DNA of 64,000 bases from Micromussa lordhowensis (GCA_964020085.1 OZ026601.1:7552835-7616834), one strand, 5' to 3'; counted from the stretch's first letter, positions 13,152 to 22,122 are shown. The notes: generated by a model not told the origin, from the letters alone. Translations and numbers: made by a program.

Positions 13152-15363
13152 TTTCCAATGGCTTAAATTGGAAAATTCACTGCGATGATCATTATTCACT
13201 TTCAGAAACACAAGTTTGACTCTTGTTTTGCATTGCTTTGAAAACAAGCACTGTAATCAAAGTCCCCTGATGTTCCTTTGTAATTAAAGGTGGCTCAAAA
13301 CAGTTTCCAGTACTTTCCAAGACTTAGAGTTTGATGGGTCATTATAACCACTCTATATGGGTTGATGTCAAAAATCATGGCATCAAAAAACTGCGCAATC
13401 ATTGGTGAACAAGTTGCTGTCAATTTTGTGGCACAATAGGTTACTATAGCAACATTACAACGTGCTAAGCACCCTTCATTTTAGCTTTGAGCCCTTATCA
13501 CTCAAAAACTAGCTCGGTGATCCCCATTTTTTATTATCGAATTGTAATCAGCATGATAAGATGCAACTTTTTGCAAAGTTATAAAAACTTCTGCGAAAAG
13601 GGTTCAGAACCACCTTAAATTTTCGAAAGTTTTAGCTGGCTCTGTTTCCAGCCACCTCAAGTCACTCGGATTAACGTTCAATTCAGTATACGAGCCTTCG
13701 TTTTCCTGATTCACGATTAAAAAAGGTATCACTTTTTTGCAGTTTATCCTCGTGTTTCCCTTCATCCACGACCTTACCACGTCATCGAAGGAAGTGACGT
13801 CACCTTACCGAAATGTCATGTGACCGGATACCCTGCACCAGTAGTGACGTGGAGGAAGTCGTCTGGTCAGTTACCCCAGGGGAGGGTCCACTATAACAAC
13901 AGTGTCTTACAAATTTCCGATGTCCGTAAAAGTGACTCAGACGCATACTTCTGCTCAGCAGTCAACCTTTTAGGAAATGTTGAAAGGAAAACTCTCTTAG
14001 TTGTGGTTTCTCTTCCTGTGTTTACCGTTAAGCCTCCTGGAAAGGTGTTTGCTTCCACTGGCGATACTTTGACGTTAAACTGCAGCGCTACTGGTGATCC
14101 ACGACCAGTCATCAGCTGGAAAAGACAAGGAGCAGCACTGCCCGTGGGGCGGAGTGACATGACAAACGATTCTCTAGTCATAAGAGATTTCAGAGTAGGG
14201 GATGCTGGGATCTATATTTGTGTGGCTACAGGTGCAGGGGTGTTTAATATCGAAGCAGTAAGTCATGTGGAATTTGGAAAACCGAAAGGTAAGTTGGGAA
14301 TGGAATTTCAATGATAAACTTTGTCAGAAAAGGAGTCTTAAATGCCTAAGTCGCGTTTCTCGTGACATCGAGTATTTAGTTAGAGAGAAACTCAGGCAGG
14401 CGAGAGCAAAGTTATTCCCGACTTTTTCTTTTCTTAAGTCTGCATTTCTTAGACAGCCTGTAGTTGGGCGAGGGAGCTGCGTTAATCAATCATGTACTTG
14501 TCTTCATATCTTTCTCCGCAGTTCAAATAAATCATCTTTCATATATTCATTTGAAGCAGGAAGTGTTGACTAAAATATGAACTAAACACGATCTCAAAAC
14601 TTTTCTACGTTCGTTTGTTATTTTTTGTTCTAATCGAATATATACCCTGACGATATGCTTAAAAAATTGTCATGAAAAGCTTTTCATATGAAAAAGATCA
14701 CTAAAAACCGAATTTCTAAGCACGCCCTTTTCTTTTTTAGGTTGTTCTGATCTGCTAAAATCCGGCCATACTCAAAGTGGATTGTACTCTGTTAACCCAG
14801 ACGGTAGAGGACACTTTACTGTCTACTGTGACATGCGCACTGACGGTGGAGGCTGGACTGTCTTTCAGAGAAGACAAGATGGCTTGTTAGACTTCTATCG
14901 GGCATGGAACGACTACAAAGTAGGATTTGGTCAGCTGACTGCGGAGTTCTGGTTAGGAAACGACAAGATCCAACGACTGACGGCCTCTAGACCGAGCTCC
15001 CTACGAGTGGAGCTGGAGGACTGGAACGGAGTTAAAGCGTACGCTAAATATGGCAAGTTCAACATTGGTGATGAGCAGGCGCAGTATCGACTTGAAGTGA
15101 GTTCATATTCAGGTACAGCGGGAGATTCGTTAGCATGGCATAATAACATGGCGTTTACTACAAAAGACAGAGATAATGACAGATATAGTTACAACTGTGC
15201 TGTAAGCACTACAGGCGCTTGGTGGTACAAGAATTGCTGCTACTCCAATCTAAACGGACAATACCTGGGAGATAAACGTGATAACCCAGGAGTCAGGTGG
15301 GACCACTTCAGACGTGCTCTTTCACTCAAATTCACTGAAATGAAACTGAGGCCGTTATCGTAG
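993..15363 (+). CDS. Type II transmembrane collagen-like / Ig / fibrinogen-domain protein (FREP-like receptor), four coding exons
   Basis: Exons: 993-1194, 12123-12794, 13743-14288, 14741-15363 (stop TAG 15361-15363). All have GT-AG borders and all introns are phase 1; the total is 2043 nt, 680 residues. Residues about 12-31 form one hydrophobic helix after a short basic tail, followed by a stalk ([17 protein letters not shown]) able to form a coiled coil, so a type II membrane topology is inferred. Residues 122-202 are 27 unbroken Gly-X-Y triplets rich in Lys/Arg. Three Ig-like domains follow (about 206-291, 292-380, 381-473), each with the Cys-Trp-Cys pattern. Residues 475-680 are a fibrinogen-related domain with [10 protein letters not shown], a DRDND calcium-site motif and a paired-Cys NCC pocket region. 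Family knowledge: such domains bind glycans or other surface patterns, and the collagen stalk should trimerise. Role in recognition or immunity is inference. The start ATG aligns with an ATG in the paralogue at 63083. No AATAAA is visible close downstream. Confidence 0.9.
1535..1635. repeat. 101-bp palindromic repeat in intron 1
   Basis: The arm TCCAATTCGGTCTGTAATC at 1535 is answered by its reverse complement ending at 1635, with a second inner pair (ATCGGAC / GTCCGAT). It reads as a small foldback MITE. Open frames on both strands across it are by-products of the symmetry. Confidence 0.75.
2097..2522 (+). CDS. Hypothetical ORF in intron 1, possible first exon of a transposon or host gene
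   Basis: A 141-codon frame. An inner start at 2124 gives a protein beginning MSSKKKR, followed by a strongly basic stretch ([12 protein letters not shown]) that could act as a nuclear localisation signal, then an acidic segment (QDEEEQSRW). After about residue 75 the composition becomes hydrophobic and Cys-rich and looks non-coding, so only the first part may be real, perhaps a first exon whose donor I could not place. The segment is absent from the matching intron of the paralogue (63282-63868), which suggests it arrived with a mobile element. No family recognised. Confidence 0.25.
   Translation: MKSLWYFYSMSSKKKRSPCPFASAKKPSKRKKVSKSFDKDRADVLAASDRGSYFEQEKLISQDEEEQSRWVNEFMKCILSLVRFSHFSNHELFGAFAVRSCNFLICTRTCPFVSCPLFMRKLFTCLRHHSTCFVRWMVNLH
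2877..3029. repeat. Inverted repeat
   Basis: AAAAATACGGTGTCGGGGAA at 2877 pairs with a near reverse complement ending at 3029 (ATTTCCCGACACCGTTTTT). About 110 bp separate the arms. It may mark one side of the mobile insertion that enlarged this intron. Confidence 0.5.
3354..3424. repeat. 32-bp tandem repeat, 2.2 copies
   Basis: The unit starting ATTGGTTGATTTAAACTACA occurs at 3354 and 3386 with one difference, then a third partial unit at 3418. A reverse-complement trace (AACCAATCACAATC) follows near 3480. Confidence 0.7.
4036..4672. mobile_element. TTAA-flanked MITE
   Basis: Terminal inverted repeats GGAGGCTCGAAAGGGTTTTT (from 4040) and its reverse complement (ending 4668) are flanked on both sides by TTAA, the target signature of piggyBac-type transposition. 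The roughly 630-bp interior has no transposase and carries CGGTGAC/GTCACCG motifs also seen in other TTAA elements of this window. Confidence 0.75.
4685..4689. repeat. Target-site duplication CTTTC (left)
   Basis: The same five bases directly follow the 3' LTR at 12089-12093. A 5-bp duplication is normal for BEL/Pao integration. Confidence 0.85.
4690..5140 (+). repeat. 5' LTR of BEL/Pao element
   Basis: 451 bp, begins TGTTACAGCG and ends GGTTACA. It matches 11637-12088 almost base for base, with differences such as CTTTACT/CGTTACT, GGACGTT/GGAAGTT and GAGCGTA/GAGTGTA. AATAAA in its middle may serve as a poly(A) signal. Confidence 0.95.
5222..10825 (+). CDS. BEL/Pao gag-pol polyprotein (interrupted by an in-frame TGA)
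   Basis: A 1867-residue frame. In order: N-terminal coiled-coil-rich gag (about 190-260), Pao-type gag domain beginning near residue 386 ([10 protein letters not shown]), Cys/His zinc knuckles (about 622-690: [27 protein letters not shown]), retroviral-type aspartic protease near 770 (FLDDGSDTT), reverse transcriptase with YVDD near 1182, RNase H with FSDASEE (about 1363) and WTDST (about 1438), then integrase with HHCC zinc site (about 1697-1737) and the first two catalytic Asp residues in GIDYFGP and SDNGTNF. The frame stops at TGA 10823-10825 before the third acidic residue of the integrase triad. The rest of the frame continues unshifted after the stop, so this is a single nonsense change or a readthrough codon. 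The start is the first ATG after the 5' LTR. Confidence 0.93.
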   Translation: MSVDGELSNLGRTIIAYRGHITRVMNELEPYFSEQIASDEVVERHSSLVSIFEKLKRASSEWFHLTERPADKQRISRDYAKDVSRMELFENKYKEWLDRVYTPKRRELYGKGTANISEVDLNLKMPVVPSVERRQELQNAKTEASYVTNISEVLGAGTTNVIQNTSIHDTAPDQTRSREKSFLQGGESCARDVKRAMAQLKVRELQEVQAIRESEIELRLQEENTRVLAERERLRLRSQLMEAKIDAERAELEATFRERVGDGSVTSPAGSVRVRENVERYLTGLTSSVIPGQPFEDERVKPETGKYTLPEVKVDPHGLKFFSGGATPHGVPTFPRGSRRPGKIGCHGEDVNPDNTAGKFQKIVERQQTAIDKVVLGLEKLDMPKREFLYFDGDSSKYPRFIKNFELNVESTIEDDNVRLSYLIQYCTGKAKEAIENCVILPGAEGYKAARDILKRNFGQRHVIIRSLVDKVVKGPQLKSSDGEKLSQLARDMRICLLNSSEMRYEADINSMDTLTKIVMRLPVHMQAKWADESGKLLEMDLQPSFVDLTEFLEKRALVANTEFGKLVGSKQGEPRRKVPPWRVTDAKGTVLALSKVEGEVYNQDLKNTKSVKGKFPVDNRAICKFCDGTHELEKCFKFRDKRYAQRRGFVRKRNLCENCLKPNHIARRCRSLGACLLSGCGEKHHSLLHPPSSSGTPMGFGESARTQTTSDQVNTNSSEANEESATASPHHIEAGGDRTANSNDPRISLRIVPVRVSAKNGREVETYAFLDDGSDTTLCLQRLVEELDVEGSPTSFSLTTINAEGTQRLGEEVSLTVKALTSNEYIHLDRVWTVNNLPVSKRSIPCTEFEDIRDWPHLQGISLPKLDKEVSILIGSDVPEAHWVFEERRGRRKQPSAARTLLGWTLIGPLSGTNHRVASVNFLSGGQEPLSVQIERMYNADFTETTVSSKEMMSIEDRRALAIMESTVQMVDGHYQLSLPWKYENPSLPNNRAMAVKRLDLLKRSLEKDVDLKRKYKETVEEYISLGHAQKIPDGQVGSPVWYLPHHPVVHPQKPDKVRVVFDCAARFRNTSLNDQLLQGPDLTNSLVGVLLRFRQERIGISADIEKMFHQVRVSPQDTHALSFLWWPGGDFSNKPEDHQMLVHLFGARSSPSCSSFSLKKTAEDNRKYFNAVTIDTVNRNFYVDDCLKSVASTDEAVQLVDQLPALLRRGGFRLTKWLSNRREVLASVPKSDRAPSVKSLNLDLEKLPIDRALGMQWDTEQDTFSFRTIRDVTANTRRSILSVVSSLYDPLGLAAPMILPAKRLLQKLCREDLGWDDVICSDHLERWCEWTRGITGLSDVKVPRCVKPQHFSKVDSIQLHYFSDASEEGYGAVSYFRMADSQGNVACSILLGKARVAPLKTVTMPRLELTAATVAVKLHKQIKEELTLPIHEVIFWTDSTIVLQYINNSHTRFQTFVANRLATIHDLSNPSQWRYVSSHLNPADIASRGLRPHERAKLKIWLEGPKFLLQEEVHWPVQPHHLPEISEDDRNVKPVKKAQTYVVKQDLGADALICRYSSWFALKKAVAWLIRFQTYLRYQAGKITVEDVKNGELSVGELLNAEEKIVKHVQRLFFPKELAVLLNEASQTNLNDVSRASGKRLCNVSYSSPLRKLNPVVVNGTIRVGGRLGNADAVAYASKHPIVLPNKHHVIDLIIHHYHQVGHVGATQVLAAIRKKFWVLKGGTAVRRVISKCIKCRRWNAKPEKQIMAPLPIARITPRDPPFTSVGIDYFGPIPVKLKRSRVKRYGYIFTCLTMRAIHIEVSQDLSTDSFLLAFTRFVSRRGAPTEVYSDNGTNFRRAECEVKRALETWNQSRITESMRRRDVQ
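10826..11413 (+). pseudogene. Severed C-terminal part of the BEL/Pao integrase
   Basis: This is in the same frame as the preceding polyprotein, immediately after the TGA. It contains the GGAWERM segment that carries the third catalytic acid of the integrase core, then the NDRPLT and LTPNHLLL motifs and a C-terminal DUF5641-like domain (VGDLVLI). The first internal ATG is at 10874. Without readthrough the element would make an integrase lacking this part and would need help in trans. Confidence 0.88.
11637..12088 (+). repeat. 3' LTR of BEL/Pao element
   Basis: 452 bp, nearly identical to the 5' LTR. It is followed by target duplication CTTTC at 12089-12093 and then only 29 bp of original intron (polypyrimidine tract and AG) before exon 2 at 12123. 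An open frame runs from the LTR into exon 2 by chance; the splice acceptor at 12121-12122 and the paralogue show the true exon start. Confidence 0.95.
13006..13204. repeat. Palindromic tRNA-derived SINE pair
   Basis: Two copies of an AT-rich tail (AGTGAATTTTCCAATTTAAG and reverse complement) flank a centre that contains a B-box-like GATTCAAATCC within a GGGCTTCAACGGG / CCCGTTGAAGCCC stem. The tail (GATGATCAT, TTTTTTCAGGC) matches the SINE copies near 52.1-52.4 kb. The structure folds on itself across nearly 200 bp. It lies in intron 2 of the host gene. Confidence 0.65.
13284..13618. mobile_element. TTAA-flanked MITE, GGTGGCTC family
   Basis: It is bounded by TTAA-AGGTGGCTC and GAACCACCTTAA. 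The head (CAGTTTCCAGTACTTTCC, ACTTAGAGTTTGATGGGTCA) recurs at 24.55-24.61 kb and at 36.41-36.86 kb, so it belongs to a family with at least three copies here. Confidence 0.7.
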
Positions 15364-15660
15364 AAAGAATACCAGTAACAGGTTTAATCCTGTAAGTAAA
15401 GTAAAAACCAACATCTGATCTTTGCTCATCACAGCTTACAACAATTGATCGAACACAAAGAGTGATTAGTAGTTGTTACATTAACGGAAGTAACGTGCAT
15501 TGCAATTGTTATAAAGCTAGTTTTTGGAATATAAAAACAGTTTGCTTTGTTATCATTGATTTTAGGATCGAAAACTATAATTTTTACAGCAGTTGCTTAT
15601 AACAACTGATTTTCTAGCAATATATATATAGATTTAGCCAAGCCTGAAAGCGTAGCTCCT
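15364..15660. other. 3' flank of gene 1
   Basis: AT-rich DNA that must hold the 3' UTR. I see no canonical AATAAA in the first 300 bp; variants such as ATATAAA occur near 15530. Nothing else is recognisable. Confidence 0.4.
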
Positions 15661-15900
15661 GGGCCGGGTTGTTTAAAGCCCGATAAGCTAACCCAGGATA
15701 AGCGGGAATTTTGATTTGTGTTTTTGTAACTTTGCGGTGAGATTTTCTCTTTATATTGTTTGTGTTTCTGAGTTTGAATAATTTCAAACTGCACCAAACA
15801 TAAGCAGTGAATAACAGTTCTTATACGGGAAAAATTTATATTTTGGTTAACTTAGAATCCTGAGTTAGCGTTAACCGACTTCCGAGCAACCAGGCTCTGG
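15661..15900. mobile_element. MITE with GGGCCGGGTTGTT ends, copy 1
   Basis: It starts GGGCCGGGTTGTTTAAAGCC and ends with a degenerate reverse complement. Interior motifs (AACCCAGGATAAGC, AATTTTGATTTG, TTTGTAACTTTGCGG) are shared with copies at 16686, 16924 and 53357. Confidence 0.7.
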
Positions 15901-16130
15901 AGCCTGCAATCGCAAAACCAGTACTTGTTCGGCGGTAAAAAAAAAAACACTTGATCTTTATGAGCTCAAAACTTGAATCCGCGCTTACGCGCCCTCGAGC
16001 AATACCGCTAGCAAATTTTTACCACGAGAAAAGCGATTCACGGGCTTCTATGAGTATGGGGCGCCCCCTGGCGACCTTCGGGCCCGCCGGAGCCTCCCTT
16101 TCAGCGCGTTTTATATCCGGAATCTTTGGC

Positions 16131-16260
16131 ATAATGAGACCATTTTACAGTTGTCTGCTCAGTGACCTGGCCTCTGAATGGCAGTAAGACTGGATCGGAG
16201 GTGACCTTGTTTTGATGCAAACCTCACAGCTTTTGTTGTGGCGAGGTTGCTTATATATCA
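16131..16260. repeat. Partial copy of the CCATTTTACAG foldback family
   Basis: GACCATTTTACAGTTGTCTG and GGTGACCTTGTTTTGATGCA match one arm of the complete palindromic copies at 25071-25284 and 38488-38724; the other arm is missing. Confidence 0.6.
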
Positions 16261-16685
16261 ATCATCCATCATATCCAAGATTCTTGACTTAATTTATTGA
16301 ATGGTTACAAAGGTTTATTTTTGATTGCGTGACAGTGGAAACCAGCAACTGGGCTTGGCGTACATGGGTACGCACGGACAGTCACGTAACAACCAAAATT
16401 TTTGTGGTAGCGGGTAGGGTTACCAAATTTTCTAAGGTATGGGGCTCCGCTCGGAGGCTCCGCTATCAATTTCCTTCGGTAAAACTGAAGGTGTCGACGT
16501 CTCAGCGTAACTTATTACCATATCTATCCTTACCCATTAATATAATCCCTTATATTCACTGTTAAGTTAACCTGCGTATAGCGGTCACCTGTATATAACG
16601 GACGCGGTCACGCCGCTTGAGATTTCCTGGATCCAAAATGTATATAACGGTCCGATTCACGAATAATGAAAATCTTTGCTCATCA

Positions 16686-16922
16686 GGGCCGGGTTGTTCA
16701 AAGTCCGATCAAGCTAAGCCAGGATTAGCGAGAATTTTGATTTGAACTTTGTAACTTTTCGGCGAAGTTTTCTGTTTATAATTGCTTGTCCCTCAGTTTT
16801 GAGTTTAAATAATCTAAAACCACACAAAACATAAGAAGTGGAAAACATTTCTAAACAAGAAAAATAAATACTCAAATTTTAATCCTGGGTTAGTCTTAAC
16901 CGGCTTTCGAACAACCCGGCCC
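16686..16922. mobile_element. MITE with GGGCCGGGTTGTT ends, copy 2
   Basis: The best-preserved copy: 237 bp with inverted ends GGGCCGGGTTGTTCAAAGTC and CTTTCGAACAACCCGGCCC. Confidence 0.75.
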
Positions 16923-16923
16923 A

Positions 16924-17160
16924 GGGCTCGGTTGTTCGAAAGTCGAATAACGCTAATCCCCGATAAAAATTAACCGAGGTTTTTTTCTCGCTTATTAAAG
17001 CAGTTTTGAAATCTAGTTTTGAGCTAATGGCAAAGAGAAGGCTAAGAGAAAACTGAGGAACAAAATCTTTTAGAAGAATCTTTATTAGTTAGTTATTAAA
17101 CCCAAATCAAAGTTCAGGTTAACCCAGGATTAGCTTAATCGGGCTGTGAACAACTCAGAT
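16924..17160. mobile_element. MITE with GGGCCGGGTTGTT ends, copy 3 (degenerate)
   Basis: It begins GGGCTCGGTTGTTCGAAAGT one base after copy 2 and ends near GTGAACAACTCAGAT. Two elements lie head to tail with almost no spacer. Confidence 0.6.
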
Positions 17161-17637
17161 AGGGGCCTCACTTTTATCAAGTTGACAGCCGCGGTTTTAC
17201 ACTGTATCAGGCTACTGTTTTATAGATCAAGACAGAGCTCGGAATCAAATTTCTCTTCTATCCCAGCTGGAGGGTGGAGGTCCGGAACGATCTCTTTGAT
17301 GACGAAGATGATGAAATTGCAGCTGGCCCCCGAGAGAAGCGAAAGAGAGGCAGCGATGCCACGGAAGTTGACCTTCATGAATATTAGGACCCGGAACTCA
17401 AGAACCAGCTGTCGAGAAAGTAGCACAGACAGTCGGGCTTGCAGGGCACCTGAAAGGCTTTGCTTAGTACTAGATCGACATGAAGAACCTTCTTTCACAC
17501 TGAGTAGAGTCAATGATATACTACATGAAAGCAAGCTTCGAGCTCCGACATATCAGAAAACTATAATCGATTTTTTTTCTTCTTGAAATCCATTTTGTTA
17601 CGTTAAAAGCTTTTTCTACAAAAAACTTAGATTAAAG

Positions 17638-17935
17638 TATACTGCACCTCCCTCAAAGTAGACCACGGACATTTTATGGGCATTTTTTATCGGGATTATT
17701 GCGTTGCTGTTTAAAATTGTTCTCAATAAATGTAAATTGAGTGATTTTCCACTTGAAAACGTTGTTCATTAGCTTCCAGTAGACTTTTACTGCACCTTCC
17801 TAAAAATACACCACGGACATTTTATGGACCTTTTTTTATCGTGATTACTGCGTTGCTGTTAGTTGTTATGCGGTCAATAAAACGTAAATTGAGTGATTAT
17901 TTGCACATAAAAATGCTGTTTATTGACTTGCAGGG
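17638..17935. repeat. Tandem duplication, about 150-bp unit, two copies
   Basis: Both units contain ACTGCACCT, CCACGGACATTTTATGG, TGCGTTGCTGTT, TCAATAAA and GTAAATTGAGTGATT in the same order, with about 15 percent difference by eye. Confidence 0.7.
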
Positions 17936-17939
17936 GAGT

Positions 17940-20185
17940 TTAAAGGAAACCTGTGTACAGCGGTCACCCTGTATATACCGGTCATTTTTAGGAAGCCCTT
18001 TTCGATTAAGAGTTGTCAATACTGAAGTCCCAAAAACTTAATGGAACCATAACATAAGTAAAATCTGGGGATCACAACGAGCCGATTAAAAACTATCATA
18101 TAATGCGCGCTTTTCCAGAGTAAGCAAACAAGTATAAATTACAAAAAATTTAGTAATTGTCAAGAACTAAGGGACGAATCGGTACAGATCGAGGCAGATC
18201 GTTTTTTATTCGTAAAACTAACGGAAGTAAAAGTGTGTCCTGTCTATACTTGATCTAGCTTTACGCTTACATTACACTTGTTTGGTTTGGCAGTGGATTT
18301 CTTCCCACTAAACAAGTGACACGAGGAAGCCCAGATCAAATGAAAGGATGGTCACCCAGATTCACTTTGAGAAAGAGGCTAAAGGTAATTGGAAATGGCC
18401 TGTTAACGCAACCTTTTGAAATAACGATTTAAAGCAAGATGCATGAAGAAAAGTTTCCCCAGTAAACTAACAGTTATCGTTTTGAATGTGCAAATATTAC
18501 CGCGAAAATATCAAAAACTGGGCAACAAAGATGTCAAATATCGAGTTTGACCACATCTCCATGCACCGAGAAGAGAGAAGGAAACGCAAAAACGGCGTAG
18601 TATTTTGGACGAACTACTGTAGCTTGAGGTGTTTGCAAATGCGATTTAGTTTATGCGTGTTTGATATGATATATCTTCTCAATCGAACCTAAAAACGGAG
18701 AAATGAAATCGCAAAAATCTGCGGACGAAAATCTGCAAATTTTTTGAGTTCCAAAAAGCGAAATATTCAGCCGAATATTCAGGAATTTATTCGAGCAAAA
18801 TAAAATGGAACAAGTTCCTGGTCTGGTGAGAATTTTGTTTACGAAAATGTGCCTATTTTCTTGGACGTTTCGCATTCAACCAAAACTTCCGGAACTTTCG
18901 AAATTGAGGGAAAATGATAGGCAAATTCCTTAGGGAAGATTTAGGAAAAATTCCGAAATGCATTTGAACCAATCGACCAAGTTAAGACAATTCTGAGAGG
19001 AAAATACAATCAAATGGAACAGAAACTCGTAGTAAGAATGTTTGGAGAAGTTTGATATAACTCGGTGACTTGTCTTGGGAGCTTTCACTTTCCACAACTT
19101 ATGGAAAAGAGAACAACCTCGCGAGGCATACCCATTTCGGAAATTCAACAATTCGCACGAAATTTCTGTGCTATTTCCTCTTGTTTTGGTAGAATGGAAA
19201 GCACCCCTCACTAGGTTATCCACTTTTCAAGAAATTCCTGAAAATGATGGGTGCATCAGCCCCTGTTGTTTCTTTCGCCGCTAGCATGTCCGGACATTAA
19301 AGCCGAAATTTGGGGCAGGGCGGGGCTCGATTCTACGTCACAAATTCATTCACTTTACGTGATGCATCTTTTATTTTAACTTAAAAAACTCTTAATATAT
19401 CAAAACAATTCGTCACAAGGAAGGTGATTGTTTCGTTTATCTGCTCTACATTAATATAATGATTTCAATGCCGGTTTGGCGCTACATCTCAATCTTCTAC
19501 AAGCCGCACGTTGTGTTACTAAACAAAAACTACCACCAGTTAAGTCAAATCTAAGTTAAATGGTATAGTTAGCCAAAATATTCTCGCATTTGATTGGTTC
19601 TTACTCATGATCAATCGAAGGACAGACGTCTAGACGACGTCATTAACATTTGTTTCTAATTCTTTATTAAACCGTAAACTTGCGAAAGTAACGACCCTCG
19701 TTGCTTTCGGAATTAGCAGCCTCTGCGGCGCTTTACTTTCGGGGAGCAAAAAAAAACCTTTTATAATGTTGGTACGACTGGGCTCTTTTTGCGAACTAAA
19801 CGATGGAAATTTGCACAAACAGTTCTGAAAACACGAGAAACAATTCTTCGTTCCAGTTTAAATCTGTTGTTGCCACATGGCTGGGCTCTTCCTGTCTAGA
19901 CCGTGTTGTCAATTGTCGGCAGGAAAACTAGATACTCTAAACTGTTTGTACTTCATGACGCACTGCTATGTTATTCCGTGGTAAAAATACCTCAGTGCGA
20001 TGGCCGAATTTGAAGAAAAAATTCCTTTTCATAACCTCCTGTTGAAAATGATATTAATTTGAATCAAAGTTTGCTATAGCACGCTTGCTAAAAATTCTAT
20101 GGGTTTTGATTTGAACACGGTGCAACAGTAACGCTACTTTCGGAGGGCTCGCTACTTTCGGAAGTACACGGTATAAAACGAATAG
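17940..20185. other. Intergenic stretch without recognisable gene or repeat
   Basis: AT-rich DNA with only short open frames in conflicting strands. A trace of a CGGTCACCCTGTATA motif near 17960 resembles pogo-type MITE ends. I see no exon with conserved protein features. Confidence 0.4.
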
Positions 20186-20187
20186 AC

Positions 20188-20353
20188 TCCATGTTGCCGT
20201 GCGTCTGTTCAGAAATAGATCACAGAAGACGTCAAAATGTGGTACGAACATCAGTGACACACTCGGCTATCGCCGCGTGTGCCACTTCTGTGTTCCTACC
20301 ACATTTTGGCGTCTTCTGTGATCAGTTACTGAACACACGCACGGCAACATGGA
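20188..20353. repeat. Foldback (palindromic) element
   Basis: TCCATGTTGCCGTGCG at 20188 is mirrored by CGCACGGCAACATGGA ending at 20353, and the inner arms (GATCACAGAAGACGTCAAAATG / CATTTTGGCGTCTTCTGTGATC) also pair. The loop is about 50 bp. Confidence 0.75.
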
Positions 20354-20516
20354 ATTTACTCACATTAGAGCAGTTTTCAATTGACTTTCGTAAAACCAAA
20401 ACCAAACTAATTACTTACCAATTAGACTACTCAGCCAATCTCAAACCGTAGTAAAACCAAAACCAAAACCAAAGTAATTGACTGATTACATTCGACAGTC
20501 AATTGAAAACCGCTCT

Positions 20517-20603
20517 ATCAACTCAGTTGATAAAACCAAATTTTCCTGTAATACTCCCCACCGACGCAGCACCACAGTTTCGTTAGAAACTTACCCCCTC
20601 TAT
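20517..20603 (+). repeat. Dispersed repeat, partner of 21735-21810
   Basis: CTCAGTTGATAAAACCAAAT, CTGTAATACTCCC and CCGACGCAGCACCACAGTTT recur in the same order at 21735-21810. The downstream copy is preceded by CGACGAAGGGCTAACGCTCG, probably the 3' end of a retroelement; no coding part is present. Confidence 0.55.
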
Positions 20604-21656
20604 GGAAAGCATTTGCTAAGTCCAACGCTGACGTCTTTGAAAAATAACAAGTCGCACGTTGTACAAGAGTGAAACACAATTAAGCTGTATGCTTAACAGG
20701 GCTCACAACAGTTTCTAGCTCTTTTTATTACTTGTACTTTGATGGATCAATGCTAACATCTTTCTTCTGATGTTGCTTAAATATTGTACCCCATCAATGC
20801 TCAATCATTGGTAAACAAGCTTTGGTTATCCACACTAAGCACTCATAACTCAAAAACGGCTCTGTGACCTCAATTTTTTTAATTGTGGAAATGTAATAGG
20901 CGTGAAGACTTTCCCCAAAGTTGAAAATATATTTTGTCAAGAGGGTTGAGAACCACCTTAAATTATTGAAAATTTAATATGCCTCTTTTTAAAAACTTTG
21001 CAAAAATTCGAGGTCAACGTGCTCATCGCGACTCGATAATAAAATAGAACCGTGGGTTACCGAGCTCGTTTCAGCTTGAGCTATAAGGTAAAATTCCTCT
21101 GTTGCTATGGTAACCAATAATGCCAAGAAGACCAAAACTTGTTCACTCGTGTGAGACTAATATTGTACGATCACTTGAAAACGAGTGATAGCATTGATAC
21201 GTAAAAGAAGAACTGCTGTGAAATGCTTGAAAGTGTTCCTAGCCACCTTAACGCTTTGACTGCCAAATTTTCCCCAAAATACACCGTTTTTTAACCGTTA
21301 AATCAGTTTTGTGGTTGCCATGACGCTAAAAGGGGGAAAGATTTCCCCAAGATTAGGTGCAAAAATATACAATATTTTAATCTGGGGTATGCGCAAAAGC
21401 CAAAATTTAAACTTTTTTTTGCGATTGCCCGCTCTGAATGTTTTTTCTTACCCCTTTCCTTTCCTTTTTCTAGGCCCTTTAGGCCGTAAAAAGTTGGGTG
21501 TTTATTATGGGCAAAGCCTGGAATCCTTGATCAATTATAGGTTGGGCTATTTTAACCCATTTTTGCACCATTTTTTTTTTCATTTGCTACGTGACGTCAG
21601 AATTCCTTCGATATCCAAAAACGACTGTTACATCTATCCTAGCTCTACTATTCCTT

Positions 21657-21765
21657 GATTCGCTCCGACGAAGGGCTAACGCTCGAAACGTCAGCTTCCG
21701 AATCTCTTTACGGTGGACAATTCACATTATCAACCCAGTTGATAAAACCAAATTATCTTGTAATA

Positions 21766-21800
<35 letters not shown>

Positions 21801-21810
21801 TTTGCCCCCT
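21657..21810 (+). repeat. Retroelement-like 3' end fragment
   Basis: It contains GATTCGCTCCGACGAAGGGC and the shared GATAAAACCAAAT...CCGACGCAGCACC block. No reverse transcriptase is readable nearby, so the element type is not determined. Confidence 0.45.
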
Positions 21811-22011
21811 TTATTCTACATCTGCTTATCAAGGATATCTGGTGACATTTAAATTGATGACGTCAAGAGTGTTACAAAGTGCACAGCCACTCAGTACGCG
21901 TATAGGCGTCGTTGGCAGTCAAAGGGTTAAGGAAAGAAAGTCATGTAAGAGTAGTTTGTTAGCGCGTTAAAATATATGTAACATTAACGTAACAAAAATA
22001 GTTTCATTTTT

Positions 22012-22122
22012 TTTAACCCAGGAAACCGTTTTGGCTGTTGTAAAATTTGTCTGTAACCTCTCTTCCCTTTTTTTTTTTACCTAGGAAACCGTTTTGGCTG
22101 TTGCAAAATTTGTAACCTCTCA
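22012..22122. repeat. Tandem duplication of about 65 bp
   Basis: GGAAACCGTTTTGGCTGTTG followed by AAAATTTG and TAACCTCTC occurs twice, separated by a T-rich tract. Confidence 0.7.

Noticed and set aside
17257..17530. Possible processed pseudogene (frame with DLFDDEDDEIAAGPREKRKR)
   Set aside because: The stretch has coding-like composition, but stops follow soon, no family is recognised and no poly(A) or target duplication is visible. Not enough support.
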